A DNA stretch of 64,000 bases, from contig CM032233.1 in the NCBI GenBank assembly GCA_019009955.1, positions 111,247,001-111,311,000 of the forward strand, written 5' to 3'. Position 1 is the stretch's first letter, and each line of letters starts with the position of its first letter. Below the pieces are notes generated by a model. It did not search any database, was not told where the DNA came from, and worked only from the letters and a program-made list of their open reading frames with translations. Position numbers and translations under genes: made by a program. Positions 16,072 to 27,659 of the stretch are shown one piece after another. Origin of the DNA: Riptortus pedestris. Lineage: Eukaryota > Arthropoda > Insecta > Hemiptera > Alydidae.

Positions 16072-16674
16072 AGCAGATTTAACTTAAGGGAAATCAGCAA
16101 TTGAGGTTGTACTCATGACGCGGTCGAAAATTGTCTTCAAATGTCCATCGATCCTATCTAGTAGATGACGAAAATGAGTTCCGTTCAAAATTGTATAACT
16201 ATATATATGCTCTAGCGGTCGTAATTTTTGTTTAATCGTTAAAAACTAGATATATAAGTGTTTTATGTAAAAAGAAAGATCAAGTTCGTTAACGGCTGAA
16301 ATCGGACTGGGAGAAGGGGGGGGGGGGTTAAAGGGGAGGAATTTCGAAAATGTTTAATATCTCCGTTATTATGCGTCGGGCCGAAAAACTGTATAGAACC
16401 AATATTATTGCAAATGTAATGTTCTATAAATTTTGTTATATGGATGTTTTCATTATCTTTAATATTAACCGAGATATGTGCGGTTTTAGTTTTCGGCCTT
16501 CAGTAAACCCCCACTCCTACTCATGCCATATCAACAATAAGCAGTCAAATTATGAAGCACTTTATTTGGAGCCTAGATAACAAATATTGCTCTCATTGAA
16601 CTTTTACGTCATGAGGTAAAACGCGATGCAAGTGGGAAATCTGCTTAGTTAACGCAACCCCGCGTGACGGACTT
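16072..16674 (+). mobile_element. HINE-like element, near full length
   Basis: It starts AGCAGATTTAACTTAAGGG, so the palindrome is damaged on its left half. The 5' block, a very short AT tract, the CTAGCGGTCG and GGCTGAAATC landmarks and a long G-run follow. The end is AGTGGGAAATCTGCT, the hairpin ACGCAACCCCGCGT, then GACGGACTT. First of a series of same-orientation copies up to 20612. Confidence 0.8.
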
Positions 16675-16731
16675 ATCACTTATCATTGGAAAAAATGGTA
16701 TATGTATATACTTACAGACATCCTACTTTTT

Positions 16732-17300
16732 AGCAGATTTCCCTTATGGGAAATCAGCTATTGAGGTCGTACTCAAGACGCGATTTTTGAAAATATTCTT
16801 CAAATGTCCGTCGATCCTACCCAGGAGATGACGAAAATAAGGTCCGTTCAAAATTATATATATATTAATATTTGTCTGTTAACGCTCTAGCGGTCGCAAT
16901 TTTTGTTTGATCGTTACCAAACTCGATATTTAAACGTTTTATGCAAAAAGACAGATCAAGTTCGTTAATGGCTGAAATCGGACCAGTGGGAGGGGGGGTT
17001 TAGAGGGGGGATTTTCGGAAATTCGAAATATTCCCGTTACCATACGTCGGATCAAAAAATTGTATAGAAATAATCTTATTGCAAATTAAATTTACTATAA
17101 ATATTGTTCTATACATTTATTCTCTATCTTGAATATTAACCGAGATATTAAGATATTATTATTAAGATATTATTATTAAGATATTATTAAATTTTGGCCG
17201 ATAACGGATGACTGTTTCCCGCCAAAAAGATTTCTCTATTGTATAACTTCACGTGGGAAATCTGCTTAGTTTACACAGCCCCTGCGCGACGGACTTTTTT
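16732..17300 (+). mobile_element. HINE-like element, near full length
   Basis: Starts only 57 bp after the previous copy with AGCAGATTTCCCTTATGGG and ends with CACGTGGGAAATCTGCT, ACACAGCCCCTGCGC and GACGGACTTTTTT. A small tandem repeat of AAGATATTATTATT interrupts the interior at about 17150-17190. Confidence 0.85.
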
Positions 17301-18062
17301 CAATGTTATAATCAAAGAAAAATACTTTATTTAAAATTTTAATTATGTTTAAGTAAACATGTGTGGGCTTCTTTAAGAACTATGAATCAATGTAATTTAG
17401 ATACATGTTGAATATGAATTCCTTTAATTTAAAATGAAGAATTGTATTGCAGCGTATTTATGTCCTCGTTGAAGTGATGCATTCCCTTGTGCATTCAAGG
17501 ACTTGGAAGACAGATACTAGGAACTGGTGTAAATATCCAACGCTAGGGGCCATAGAGTTATAGAAATCCTTCCATTCCCGAGGAGAGAGAAGCGCCTGAA
17601 TCCACAAACTATGCTAGACTTATTTATTGCGTTCTAGATCTAGAACCAGTATATCAGTGGGGAGTGCATAAGGAATTCAGTAGCTCAAGGAGATCTCTAT
17701 CAGTTATTTTTGACAACACAGTTGCAAGTAAGAAAATTATGGAGACTTGGCCACAAACATTTCTATTTCTCACATTTTTTTTTTTCGAAAATAGAAAGAC
17801 AAGAATTTCCTTAAAACGATTTGAAGACAACAATGCTGAACTTCAAATAGTTCTTCAAAATAAAATAAAACAAGTATTCGTACATAAGGATTGCAACCTT
17901 CAGTGCCTCTATGCGCGTTGTATTTATAGTACTTCTATTTCACCTCAAGGCTATGATAATGAATACTAAAGGGGAAAATAAAATCAATAAAAACCATAAA
18001 GGAAATAAATAGAGGAATTTATTATTACTAACCGAGAAACATATGTGTTTTGGGTTTTTTTT
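17301..18062. other. No gene supported
   Basis: AT-rich spacer. A 101-codon open frame (17664-17969) lacks any recognised domain, has a poly-Phe stretch from a T-run, and is not supported as a gene. Confidence 0.4.
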
Positions 18063-18185
18063 AGCAGATTTCCCTTAAGGGAAATCAGCTATTGAGGTTG
18101 AACTCATGACGCGATTTTCAAAATTTTTCTTCAAATGTCCATCCATCCTACCCAGGAGATGACGAAAATGAGGTCCATTTAAAAC

Positions 18186-18250
<65 letters not shown>

Positions 18251-18753
18251 GTCTGTTACCCCTCTAGTGGCCGCAATTTTTGTTTCATCGTTACCAAACT
18301 TGATATATAATCGTTTTATACAAAAAGAAAGATCAAGTTCGTTAATGGCTGAAATCGGACAAGGGGGAGGGGGGGTTTACAGGGGGGAAAATTTCGAAAA
18401 TTCTTAATATCTCCTATTATTATTATTGTTATTATGCGTCGGATTGAAAAATTGTATAAAACCAATCGTATTGCATATTTAATGTTCTATAAATGTTGTT
18501 TTGTACATTTTTTCACTGTCTTGATTATTTGCTGAGATATTTGCATTTTTTAGTTTTCGGTCTTCAGTAAAGCCCCACTCCTACTCATCTCATATTTTCA
18601 ATATTCTATTATGTTATGAAGCACTTTATTTGAAGCTTAAATGCCCATACTTAGATACTGATTGAACTTTTAGGTTTTGAGATAAATGTAAATACGTGGC
18701 GTACGTGGGAAATCTGCTTAGTTAACGCAGTCCCTGCGTGACGGACTTTTTTT
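18063..18753 (+). mobile_element. HINE-like element, near full length
   Basis: Starts with the intact 20-bp palindrome GATTTCCCTTAAGGGAAATC. Carries about 55 bp of (AT)n, and ends ACGTGGGAAATCTGCT, ACGCAGTCCCTGCGT, GACGGACTTTTTTT. The interior has an expanded TTATTATTATTG run at about 18413. Confidence 0.88.
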
Positions 18754-19510
18754 CTTTTTATTTCTTTTAAATAGAGTTAATGTAGAAATCAGAAAATATT
18801 TTAATGACGAAAGTTATTAAATATATTCTATAATTCCATAGGACCCCAAAAGGTGAAATGAAAAAATAAACCGAAATGAAGTTGTTCAAGTGTTGAAGGG
18901 CATATACCGTGATCCATAAATAGGTAACTATAACAAAAAAAGCACTGCAAGGTACGTGCACAAACGAACGAAGCACATTTTACTCTAAAACAAGAAACTG
19001 ACTGAATCAATACCCAACAGGCTAGGCTAAAGACATGTAACACCTTTATCTTAATCCCTATTTAACCTCTAATCATATTAAATAATCATAAGAAAGTCTG
19101 TACTTGTTAATATTATTAGCTCATAAGATCTCTTAAATTTGTAAATTTTTAAAATAACTGTTATTCACTAAGTTGCAATATGACTGCCTACTATTAGTCA
19201 ATTGCATTTACAACAATCTTCTACTTAAATAGAAATTTTTATTTTACGTTTCTTTTTGTGAATTACAGTGGTCAGAAGGAACACTATGAATTATTTTGTA
19301 AATTTCTTGTTATTCAATAAAGGATTATTATTTTAAAAAAACCGTGATTCATAAAATATTTCCCTCCTGATATATGTTGTTTTCTGATCTATTTATTCTT
19401 TGCCTTATAGATTCAGTATTTTATGAGTTACTTCATTTGCATTCTGACGTTGTTCACAAGTACATTACACTAAGAGAATTCGTAATAGAACCTTAAATAG
19501 CAATCTTTTA
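18754..19510. other. No gene supported
   Basis: AT-rich spacer between HINE-like copies. Short overlapping minus-strand frames (about 18767-19043) have no motif. Confidence 0.4.
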
Positions 19511-19625
19511 ACAGATCTTAAGGGATATCAGTTATTGAGGTCTTACTCATGACGCGATTTTCAAATTTTTTCTCCAAATGTCCATCGACCGCACCTAGAT
19601 GACGAAAATGAGGTCCGTTCAAAAT

Positions 19626-19664
<39 letters not shown>

Positions 19665-20170
19665 TCGTCTGTATAGATATATCTATATACTTGTCTGTTA
19701 CCGCTCTAGAGGTCGCAATTTTTGTCGTATCGTTACCAAACTTGATATATAATCGTTTTATGTAAAGCAAAAGATCAAGTTCGCTAACGGCTGAAATCGT
19801 ACAAGGGAGGTTTAGAGGGGGAGAATTTCGAAAATTCTCAATATCTCCGTTATAATTACAGATCGAAACATTGCATAGAACCAATGTTATCACAAATGCA
19901 ATGTTCTATATCTTAATTGTTGCTATGTACATTTTTTCACTATCTTTATTATTAACCGAAATATTGACATTTTTTCGATTTTGGACTTCGTTAAACCTCC
20001 ACTCCTACTCATCTCATATTAACAATATGCTATTATGTTATGAAGCACTTTATTTGAAGGTCTAAACACCTAATATTGTTATTGTTTAACTAAGAGATAA
20101 ATGTAAATACGTAACGCACGTGGGAAATCTTCTTAGTTAACGCAGCCCCGGCGTGACGGAATTTTTTTTT
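19511..20170 (+). mobile_element. HINE-like element, near full length
   Basis: The palindrome is decayed (ACAGATCTTAAGGGATATCAG). The 5' block, a GT/AT microsatellite, interior landmarks and the end CACGTGGGAAATCTTCTTAG, ACGCAGCCCCGGCGT, GACGGAATTTT are present. Confidence 0.82.
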
Positions 20171-20333
20171 ATTCAAGTAACTTACTCGGTCCAATTATCT
20201 ACTATAAATTAAATAAATACTTGTGTAGTGAGAAAAAGAAATAAAATGATTTATATTAAAATCAATCTAGAATGATTAAACATAAGTGAAACCGTTGAGC
20301 AATTCTTATTGCTAAAGTTTTCTCTGGGAGTTC

Positions 20334-20612
20334 GGCTGAAATCCGACCAGTGGGAGGGGTGGTTTAGAAAATGTAATGGTCTATAAATGTTGTTATGTAC
20401 TCGTTTTCAATATCTTGATTATTAACCAAGATATTTGCATTTTTTTTTTCATGACTCCTAATCGTGTCATGTTAACAATAAGCTGTTATATAATGAAGCA
20501 CACGATTTTAAATGCCAAAGGTTATTGTCATTGAATCTTTACGCTTTGAGATAAATGCAAATACGGGATGCAAGAGGGAAATCTGCTTAGTTAGCCCCGT
20601 GACGGACTTTTT
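20334..20612 (+). repeat. HINE-like repeat, 5'-truncated
   Basis: Begins at GGCTGAAATCCGACCAGTGG and ends with GAGGGAAATCTGCTTAGTTA, a shortened hairpin and GACGGACTTTTT. The left half, including the microsatellite, is absent. Confidence 0.75.
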
Positions 20613-21168
20613 GATACGAAGTTTATAGGAACAGCTTTTAGTCTTAGGCCTCTTCACTCAGGTAGAAAATAATCATCTCTCTCAAGAGAAAAAATGCAAG
20701 GCATCCGTAGTGTGAATATGAAAAAACAAATAAGAGGACGCTCTCCGTTCATACAAGGAATGGGTTGATTGTTGGAAATGGTAGATGTAGGCTGGGGGTG
20801 GGGGTGGGGGCTATTCCAGTCAGGTATGTTTGTCCTCCCTTTCCATATTCAGCAGTTTTCACGGGAGGATTCCTCTGCCGAATCATCCTTTCCTTATCTC
20901 CAGGCTCGCCCCTTCTCAACCAGTCGCTACTCCCTCGTTAAGACGCAGTTCCCAGCCCACAATAGTCAACCCTTACATGATTTATTTTCAGTATACACCT
21001 TTTTTGCTGTGTATATTAGGCTGTAGATAAAGGCTAATATATACTTCCCTCATCTGTTCTTACTGAACATGAATGTGCCCTATATCACTCTACCCTTTCT
21101 CTAATAATTAGTTATATTCCAAATAGGAGGGGACCCTTTCACTTGGACTTGAGGTTTAGATGGTTTAA
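20613..21168. other. No gene supported
   Basis: A GC-richer stretch (about 20760-20960) has two overlapping short frames without motifs and a GGGGGTGGGGGTGGGGG run at about 20793. Confidence 0.4.
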
Positions 21169-21196
21169 GCAGTTTTCCCTTAAGGGAGGTCCGTTC

Positions 21197-21256
<60 letters not shown>

Positions 21257-21258
<2 letters not shown>

Positions 21259-21888
21259 TAGCTCAGATACCCGGCTTCGCCCGGGAATTCATTTGAGGCT
21301 GAATGGTGAAGGTATTTTATTAGCAAGGCTTTACTTTGCACAATATTTTGACATTTATCCGCCCCAGTGTTTAGGGTCTATAACCATCGTTGCTGTGGAT
21401 TTGTTAATAATAAAATTCAAGGAAAAGACTTCACTGTCCTCCATATTGTCATATTTCCCGTCTCCGGTGGATTAAGCATAGAATTATTAAAGACAAAATA
21501 TTTACATAGATTTGAATTAATTTTTCCAGGTGAGGTACCTGGTAGTTCATATTAGAAAGAATTGTTGAGTATATCAATATTTCTACGCTAATTACTTGCT
21601 TCATACATTGTTCCCGAAAAAATGTATAAAACAAAAGTTACTCTAAATAACAAAGTAAACCACTTTTGTTATGTGCACGTTTGTCGAAAAACAAATAGAC
21701 AATGAAACATCGCGAATTTTTATTTCCGGCCTCCCTTTAACCCCCACTCCCGTTCGAACCTAAAAATTTTAATATAGCTTATAATCATGGAAGAATTAAT
21801 GCTAATTGACAATCCGAGTTTTGTTAAGTTTGGTTCAATCGTTAGTGCCCAATAAAATTGTTGGCCCCCGCTAAAGTTATATATACAT

Positions 21889-21934
<46 letters not shown>

Positions 21935-22227
21935 CTGTTAACGCTTTAGAGGTCGCAATTTTTATTTTAGACGTGTAGTGCGCATTCTACCAGATAATCA
22001 TAGAACTAAAACGTCTTCTTTTCCTTCTCTCATTTTTCCTTTCTTCTTTTTACGTACCGAGTTTTCGCTATATTTTATTTTCTATTTGTTTTTAGGCAAA
22101 CGTGCACATAACAAATGTTTTTTGTGTTATTAAAAGTAGCTTTTGTTTTACACATAATATTATTAAATTTAATATCCTAATCGCTTGATATATCATGCAG
22201 AACAACGTCTGCCGGGTCCGCTAGTGC
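21257..22227 (+). mobile_element. Hairpin-ended repeat (ACTAGC family), copy A
   Basis: Starts ACTAGCTCAGATACCCGGC and holds the hairpin CCCGGCTTCGCCCGGG. Ends GTCTGCCGGGTCCGCTAGT, so the outer ACTAGC/GCTAGT are inverted. The body matches copy B (27660-28159, minus) over several hundred bp, for example CTTCACTGTCCTCCATATTG followed by TCATATTTCCCGTCTCC. A stray HINE-like piece with an AT tract (about 21880-21985) lies inside. Read on the minus strand, the left end (hairpin, 8 nt, CTAG, T) looks like a Helitron 3' end. That class is inferred, and no enzyme is encoded. Confidence 0.6.
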
Positions 22228-22930
22228 AAATATAAAGATCTATTCGTTAATGGCTGAAATCGGACCAGGTGGAGGAGGGTTTAGAGGAGGGATTACGAAA
22301 ATTCAAAATATCTCCATACGTCTGATAGAAAAATTGTATAGAACCAATCTTAATGCAAATTGAATTATCTATACATGCTGTTCTATACACATTTTCTGCA
22401 TCATGAATATCAACCGAGATATTTGGATTTTATAGTTTTCCGTTTTCAGTAAATCCACACTCTTACTCATGTCATATTAATAATAAGCTGTTTTATCATG
22501 AACCAATTGATTACATGGGTAAATACCAAATATTGTTTTCATTGAACTTTTACTTGGTGAGATATATGCAAATACGTTCTGCTGATCCCCCCTTCTTTTT
22601 TTCTTTGATTACAAAACTTTGAGTGATTCAGATAAAACGTATTCGGATTCATTATAAATTACAGCACTAGCTAAAGTAAATAGATTTCAAAAAAATTGAT
22701 ATGTTACATTCAGATATATTTCATTAATTGTTTTTCCTTCCAGTTTAGAATATTTCTATCTATCTATTCAGCTCTGCGACTTTGGCTGACCTACTTGTTT
22801 ACTATTCAGACGCTTTCTGTTGTAGAGATTATTAACTTGTAAACTCACTGAAAGATTTCTCATTACCATTTGTATTTATTCACTTAATATTCACGGTGGT
22901 GTAAGCAGTATGTAGATTTATATATTGTAA

Positions 22931-23640
22931 ACCTTACCTTCAAATATATTTGTGATGAAATCTGTGTGCGTAATTACATGGCCAATAAGTTTCACATACC
23001 TTTTTTCCGTGGCCTTGATAAGACTTTTGCTCTCCCATACTTCATTTAGAACTTCCACGTTGGATTTCTTTTAGTCCAACCTGTTCTAGTGATTCTACTC
23101 AAGCTCCACATATCCATTGGTTCTAAACCCTTGGTGGAGAGACAAACTTTCGCTCCCGAAAAGCAACACACTCCATACGAAGGTCTTAGAGAAGATATTT
23201 TTGGTATCCACCTTATATGTTTACTAGTTAAAGTACTCCTTTTGCTTTGGAATACTTGTTTAGCAAGTATTAGTCTACTATCTACTTCAGCTCTACTGCA
23301 TTTGCTTTCAGTGGGTAACAAAACTCCTTCACTTTTTTAAGTATAATCTTCTCTTGGCTTTCTTTCTTCTCTACAACCAAAAATTTTGTTTTATTTGCAT
23401 TTGTCTTGAGTTTAAACTTATCTAGGGCATCCTTTAGGACTTGCAGCATTCAATTCATCCTCACTTCGGACTTTGCCACCAGTGGAATGTCATCTGCATG
23501 TCAGATGCAATGGAATTTCCGTTAATCTGTATAACTTCGGTTGTTTCTTTCATTTTCATAATTGCTTCTTCAATAAACATACTGAACAGTTAAGGTGACA
23601 AAGGGCATCCTTGTCTTTGTCTCTACATAAAGACTGTTTA
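22931..23640 (-). pseudogene. LINE reverse transcriptase fragment
   Basis: Minus-strand translation, with frameshifts, reads in order GCPLSP, LFSMFIEEAIMKMKETTEV, NGNSIA, a degraded catalytic loop, KLKTNANKTK, ILAKQVFQSKR, LTSKHI and a GLEPMDMWSLSRI segment. These are the fingers/palm, the region after the YADD motif, and the thumb of a non-LTR retrotransposon RT, of the kind found in RTE-like insect LINEs. The YADD itself is not intact. It is 5'-truncated and dead, and lies inside the tail of a HINE-like copy. Confidence 0.8.
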
Positions 23641-23772
23641 TTTACATAAAGCTCCTTAAAGGAGACATGTAGAATAGAAATATTCCAAATCATCATCGTA
23701 TCCAAAAAAAAATATGCTTTCGTAGAAAATCCGCCTAGTTTGCACAGCTTCTGCGTGCCGGACTTTTTAACT

Positions 23773-25178
23773 TTTCTGGTGCACGGAGCCGGATCGTATG
23801 TAACAGTTTAAGAATTATGATTTGAACGTAAAAAGTATTCTCTAAATTCTAGCCAGCTAAGAAAAACCTCTTATTACCCAGCTCCTGAGTGAGGGACTTT
23901 TTTTTCCAATATTCGCTCTACCATATTTGGAGAGTAAGGGGAGGGGGAAGAGCGTGGGAGAATTATCACAGCTAGAGGAGGTAGGAAGTGGTGAGGTAAG
24001 TGTTGTGCTAAAGAAGAAGATGGAAAGGGAATGATGGCGGGGCCTGAGGGGGTCCCAAGGGATGATCGGCAGACGATTAAGGGCGTAGCCCGACAGGGGA
24101 GGATTTATACGGGGGTTTGCCCCCCTCGCATAGATCTCTCTCCCCCTAGTACCTCCAGATTACCTGTAACATAGGATAGCAGCCCTCTAACAATAGTCAG
24201 CAACAATAACCTACTCTTGAGGGATCAGGGATTCACCCTTCTACTCCCCATCTCCTCAGTAATCTCCCTTCTTCATCTCCTGTAGGTGCGAATCAAATAG
24301 TTTAGCTTTATAAATTCAACGCTACAAGCGATGGCCGACAATAACTTGAATTGACGCGGGAGCTAACCTGTCTTGGAAGGGAAACAAAATGACACTAAGA
24401 ATTCGAAGCCGCAAGTTTAAAGAGTAAACAGCTAACACTAAAACTAATGAGATGTAGCTTATATATAAACATTTTTTGTAAGGATAATTAGAATAATTGT
24501 TAACATTTAATTTTTATGAAATTATTTATGGTTTCTCTGTAGTTAGATCATTTTTTGTCAAAGGCGCCTTCCTTAAGGAAATTCTTTAATAATGTAACTT
24601 ACAGTTTTTATATTTATGAGACTGAAACGCTGAAGTTTCAATTTTTAGAGAAATAGTGCCAATAGGACGGTTGTTAGGGAGGCCAAAATAAAATCGAAAA
24701 TATGCCCCTTGTTGTCCATTGGATCAAGAATATAACAGCATTATAACAGGTTATGTTATAACATTATTTGTAAGTTGTTTAGTTAATATAAAAATAAGAC
24801 AAATAAAAAAAGCTTACCACTAGTTTTTTCCTTTTTTTCAGTTAACTACAGTAACTTTTCTATCTGAAAGTTTCACAAACGATTTTTTGTTCGAAATTCA
24901 CCATTAATAATTGAACTCTCTCTCACACACATTTCCAGCTATGATTTAGGATTATGTAAACCATATTTAGAACTTTCCAAACCAAATCTGTATGAACTGA
25001 AATGTTATATCTTGGTCTCTCCGTACGTCCTATGGTAATATTTTTTTCCGTAAAGGGTTTTTAAAGTTTTTTTAATTGTATTGTGTGATTGTTTAAGAAT
25101 TTTATTTGAACTCCCGTAATTCTAAATGAATTTAGGGCCTCAATTTTTTTGAATGATTTTTGGTTCCAACTCATAATA
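23773..25178. other. No gene; HINE tail remnant and GC-rich patch
   Basis: A second HINE-like terminus (CAGCTCCTGAGTGAGGGACTT) is at about 23879-23905. A GC-rich patch follows (about 23930-24300) with GGGGTCCC and CCCCCTCGC segments but no coding signal. The remainder is AT-rich. Confidence 0.4.
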
Positions 25179-25379
25179 TCGGATATATTTTGAATTTTCG
25201 TAATTAACCTCTAACTGGTAGGAATTCAGTCGTTAATGGACCTTACCTTAATTTGTACATAAAACGTTTAAATATCAAATTGAGTAACGATAAAACACCA
25301 TGAACATTTCCAGAAATATTTCGAAAATTTCGTAATGAGTAACACTACAATAGCTGAGTTCCCTTAAGGGAAATCTGCT
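25179..25379 (-). repeat. HINE-like repeat, 5' half only
   Basis: On the minus strand it begins AGCAGATTTCCCTTAAGGG and continues into a diverged 5' block and the GGTAACG/TTTAAACGTTTTATG landmark region. No AT microsatellite separates the two blocks, which appear joined directly. The right half and terminus are missing. Confidence 0.7.
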
Positions 25380-26289
25380 AGTAAACAGTCTGTTGGTTTC
25401 CCATCAAGGAGTTTAGAGGGATAGCAATACTTTACCTGGGCCTGCCAGTTACCTCAATGCAGATTCCTTACACTGCACCCTTCAAGAAGTGTCCAATCGG
25501 GGGGTTTCCCCCTTTCCGACGGTTACTCTACTCTTCCGAAAATTAAAATGAGTTCACATGATTTTAAAGGATAATTGTGTTTTAAAAATATTTCTAGGGA
25601 TATACAACGAATTTGATTTCGTAAAATCGTATGTCTGTGCAAGAAAATTTGTTTGTTTTGTTTAAATAACAAATGGAAAGAATGCAAATTGTTAAGAAAT
25701 TTAAAATATGGGGACTACAAACAATTTTTATTGACTGCAAATGTTCATGTTTTTGAAATTTTCGTAAGGAAAAATGGTCGAAACTACGAAAAAAAAAAGA
25801 TTTTACCTCATTAACTTAATTACTTTTATTAAATGCCGAGTTTGGGATTTAATGAGTAGAATTTGGGAAAAATGAAATGGCCACAGTGAATATTTCTCCA
25901 AAATGACGGTGGAACAATATTTATTATAACGCACTGAAAAGTAAGTACTGATAATAAATTTCATCAAATGTACCTCAATAAATAAATCATTTTTGACTAA
26001 ATGAATTGCTTAATATGATAGGATATATATGTAAATATTTAATTTATGAAATATTGACACCTCAGACTGATATTCACAAAAAAAAATTATAATAAAAAGA
26101 ATAATTTGATTTAGAGCAATAGTTAATGACGGGAATTTGTCTTGAGAAGTGTGCTCAACTTACGATAAGAAAGTTAGTAAATAAATATTTCTTCTTAAAT
26201 GACATCATGTAGATACATGTTTAACCTGCTACACCGGAAATATATTCTGAACAATATTGGTATTATTGTGTACTGGTAGTATAAAGAAA
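25380..26289. other. No feature seen
   Basis: AT-rich DNA with no frames of interest and no recognised repeats. Confidence 0.45.
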
Positions 26290-27226
26290 AAGTATAAACA
26301 ATGACAAAGTTTTCACATATCAAAACATTTGGTGATACAGTTAAAAAACTCTGGCAATCAGAATGGATGGAAGTAAAGAACCACCTCCGCAGTATCAAAA
26401 GTACTATTAAGGAGTGGCCATCGAGCCATAGGAGTACTAGACGGGAGGAAGTAGTTCTTGCCAGACTCAGGATCGGCCACACATACCTGACACATAGACA
26501 CTTAATGACAAGGACTGATAACCCTATATGCAAATACTGCAACAAACACCTTACGATAAAAAACATACTGACAGACTGCATCCAACGAAAAAACCTTCTG
26601 TCATACCCCACGATATGACAGAAATATTAACTGACAGCAGCCAACATATTCCACAAATACTAACATATCTAAAACACATCAACATTTACAAAAACATATA
26701 ATACAAAATAGAATAGGTCTAGAGCATGCCTGGAAAGATTTAAAAGGGTTTACTTTTATTATATTCTTTGGATAAAGCACGGATATGAGAAAGAATCAGA
26801 TATTAAAGAAATATTTTCCATAATATAACAATACAAAAAAAGGTAAGAGATGAATGAGTAAATATATCATCCTAATAATGCAAATCACTATATATACAAA
26901 TCTATCACATCGGGGTACAAAACTAAATAAATAAAATAAAAAAAAAATAATATAAATGTACTAGTATATAGGAATAACATAATTGTTTTATTTATCTAAT
27001 TTTTAACTATGTTTGTTTATCTAATGTTTATTTATGTTTGTTCATGTCTTATGTCTATTAATTGTCTTTATTACTAGTATTTAATGATTATTTGTTGTAC
27101 TTAATTTTTATTTGTTGTTTCAGTTTTTTTTATTTTTCTATAATTTGTTTTTCATTTTACATTGTAAAACATTGAGCCAAATCGCCAAGATGCGGGTGCT
27201 CCTGTATAAATAAATAAAAACTCTAA
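26290..27226 (+). pseudogene. 5'-truncated LINE: ORF2 C-terminus and 3' tail
   Basis: An open frame of 105 codons (26301-26618) carries LWQSEWMEVKNHL, the SSHRSTRREEVVLARLRIGH motif, TYLTHRHLM, and a CKYCNKHLTIKNILTDC zinc-finger-like segment (CX2C...H...C). This is the usual C-terminal end of insect non-LTR retrotransposon ORF2 proteins of the Jockey/I type. About 600 bp of AT-rich 3' UTR follows. It ends at about 27226 in GCGGGTGCTCCTG and a TATAAATAAATAAAA tail, typical of such LINEs. In-frame stops lie upstream, so this is a dead 3' fragment. Confidence 0.82.
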
Positions 27227-27659
27227 ATTTTAAAAGAGAGGAATTACTTTGGCGTACGGTTAATCGAATAGGCTTTTAAAAGCCTGTTATCATTTAGAAA
27301 ACAGTTTGGGAAATTACAGTTGAATATTCTTCATGTTTCTAACAAGAAGGCAACAGCCTTGAAAATTATTTTTAGTCCGTTTCGAAAAATAGCTCACTTC
27401 CAAGTGCGTTCATATGTGAACAGTTAAGAGTGATATTTGTCCACTCAAAGGCCTCGGTTAATAGGGTTGAAATTTGGCACTCCTTCTTTTGCCTCAGCTG
27501 TTTAAATATCTTACGGGCGAAGTGCTTCGAAATTATATATTCAGGACATTATTCCCTATTTAACGTTATTTAAACATTCAACCAGGTTACCTGTTAAGCG
27601 ATAAGATTGAATTACCACTTTGTAAGGCTCATTGTATTGTTTATTTTTGTCTTTTAACA
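27227..27659. other. No feature seen
   Basis: Spacer of mixed composition between a LINE tail and a hairpin-family copy, with no frame or repeat recognised. Confidence 0.4.

Larger units (their letters stand above)
21169..23772 (+). repeat. HINE-like element split by two later insertions
   Basis: The left piece (21169-21256) carries the palindrome, a shortened 5' block and the AT tract. The middle (22228-22930) resumes at TTCGTTAATGGCTGAAATCG and runs into the variant tail also seen at 660-850. The right piece (about 23716-23772) has the diverged end AAAATCCGCCTAG, CACAGCTTCTGCG and a GGACTTTTT terminus. Between the pieces sit a hairpin-family element (21257-22227) and a minus-strand LINE fragment (22931 to about 23715). 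This gives a relative insertion order. Confidence 0.65.

Noticed and set aside
17664..17969. 101-codon open frame
   Set aside because: Contains a T-run-derived Phe stretch and no motif; no supporting gene structure.
18189..18407. Ile-Tyr-repeat frames in HINE-like elements (also at 19561, 21143, 42526, 59260)
   Set aside because: They cross the (AT)n tract and continue into non-coding element sequence; not conserved between copies.
16072..20612. Regularly spaced repeats as a CRISPR-like array
   Set aside because: Units are about 600 bp, diverged, of eukaryotic transposon type and separated by irregular spacers; a spliced animal gene is present.
23046..23340. Separate genes on both strands
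   Set aside because: The minus frame is LINE reverse transcriptase; the plus frame is its shadow.
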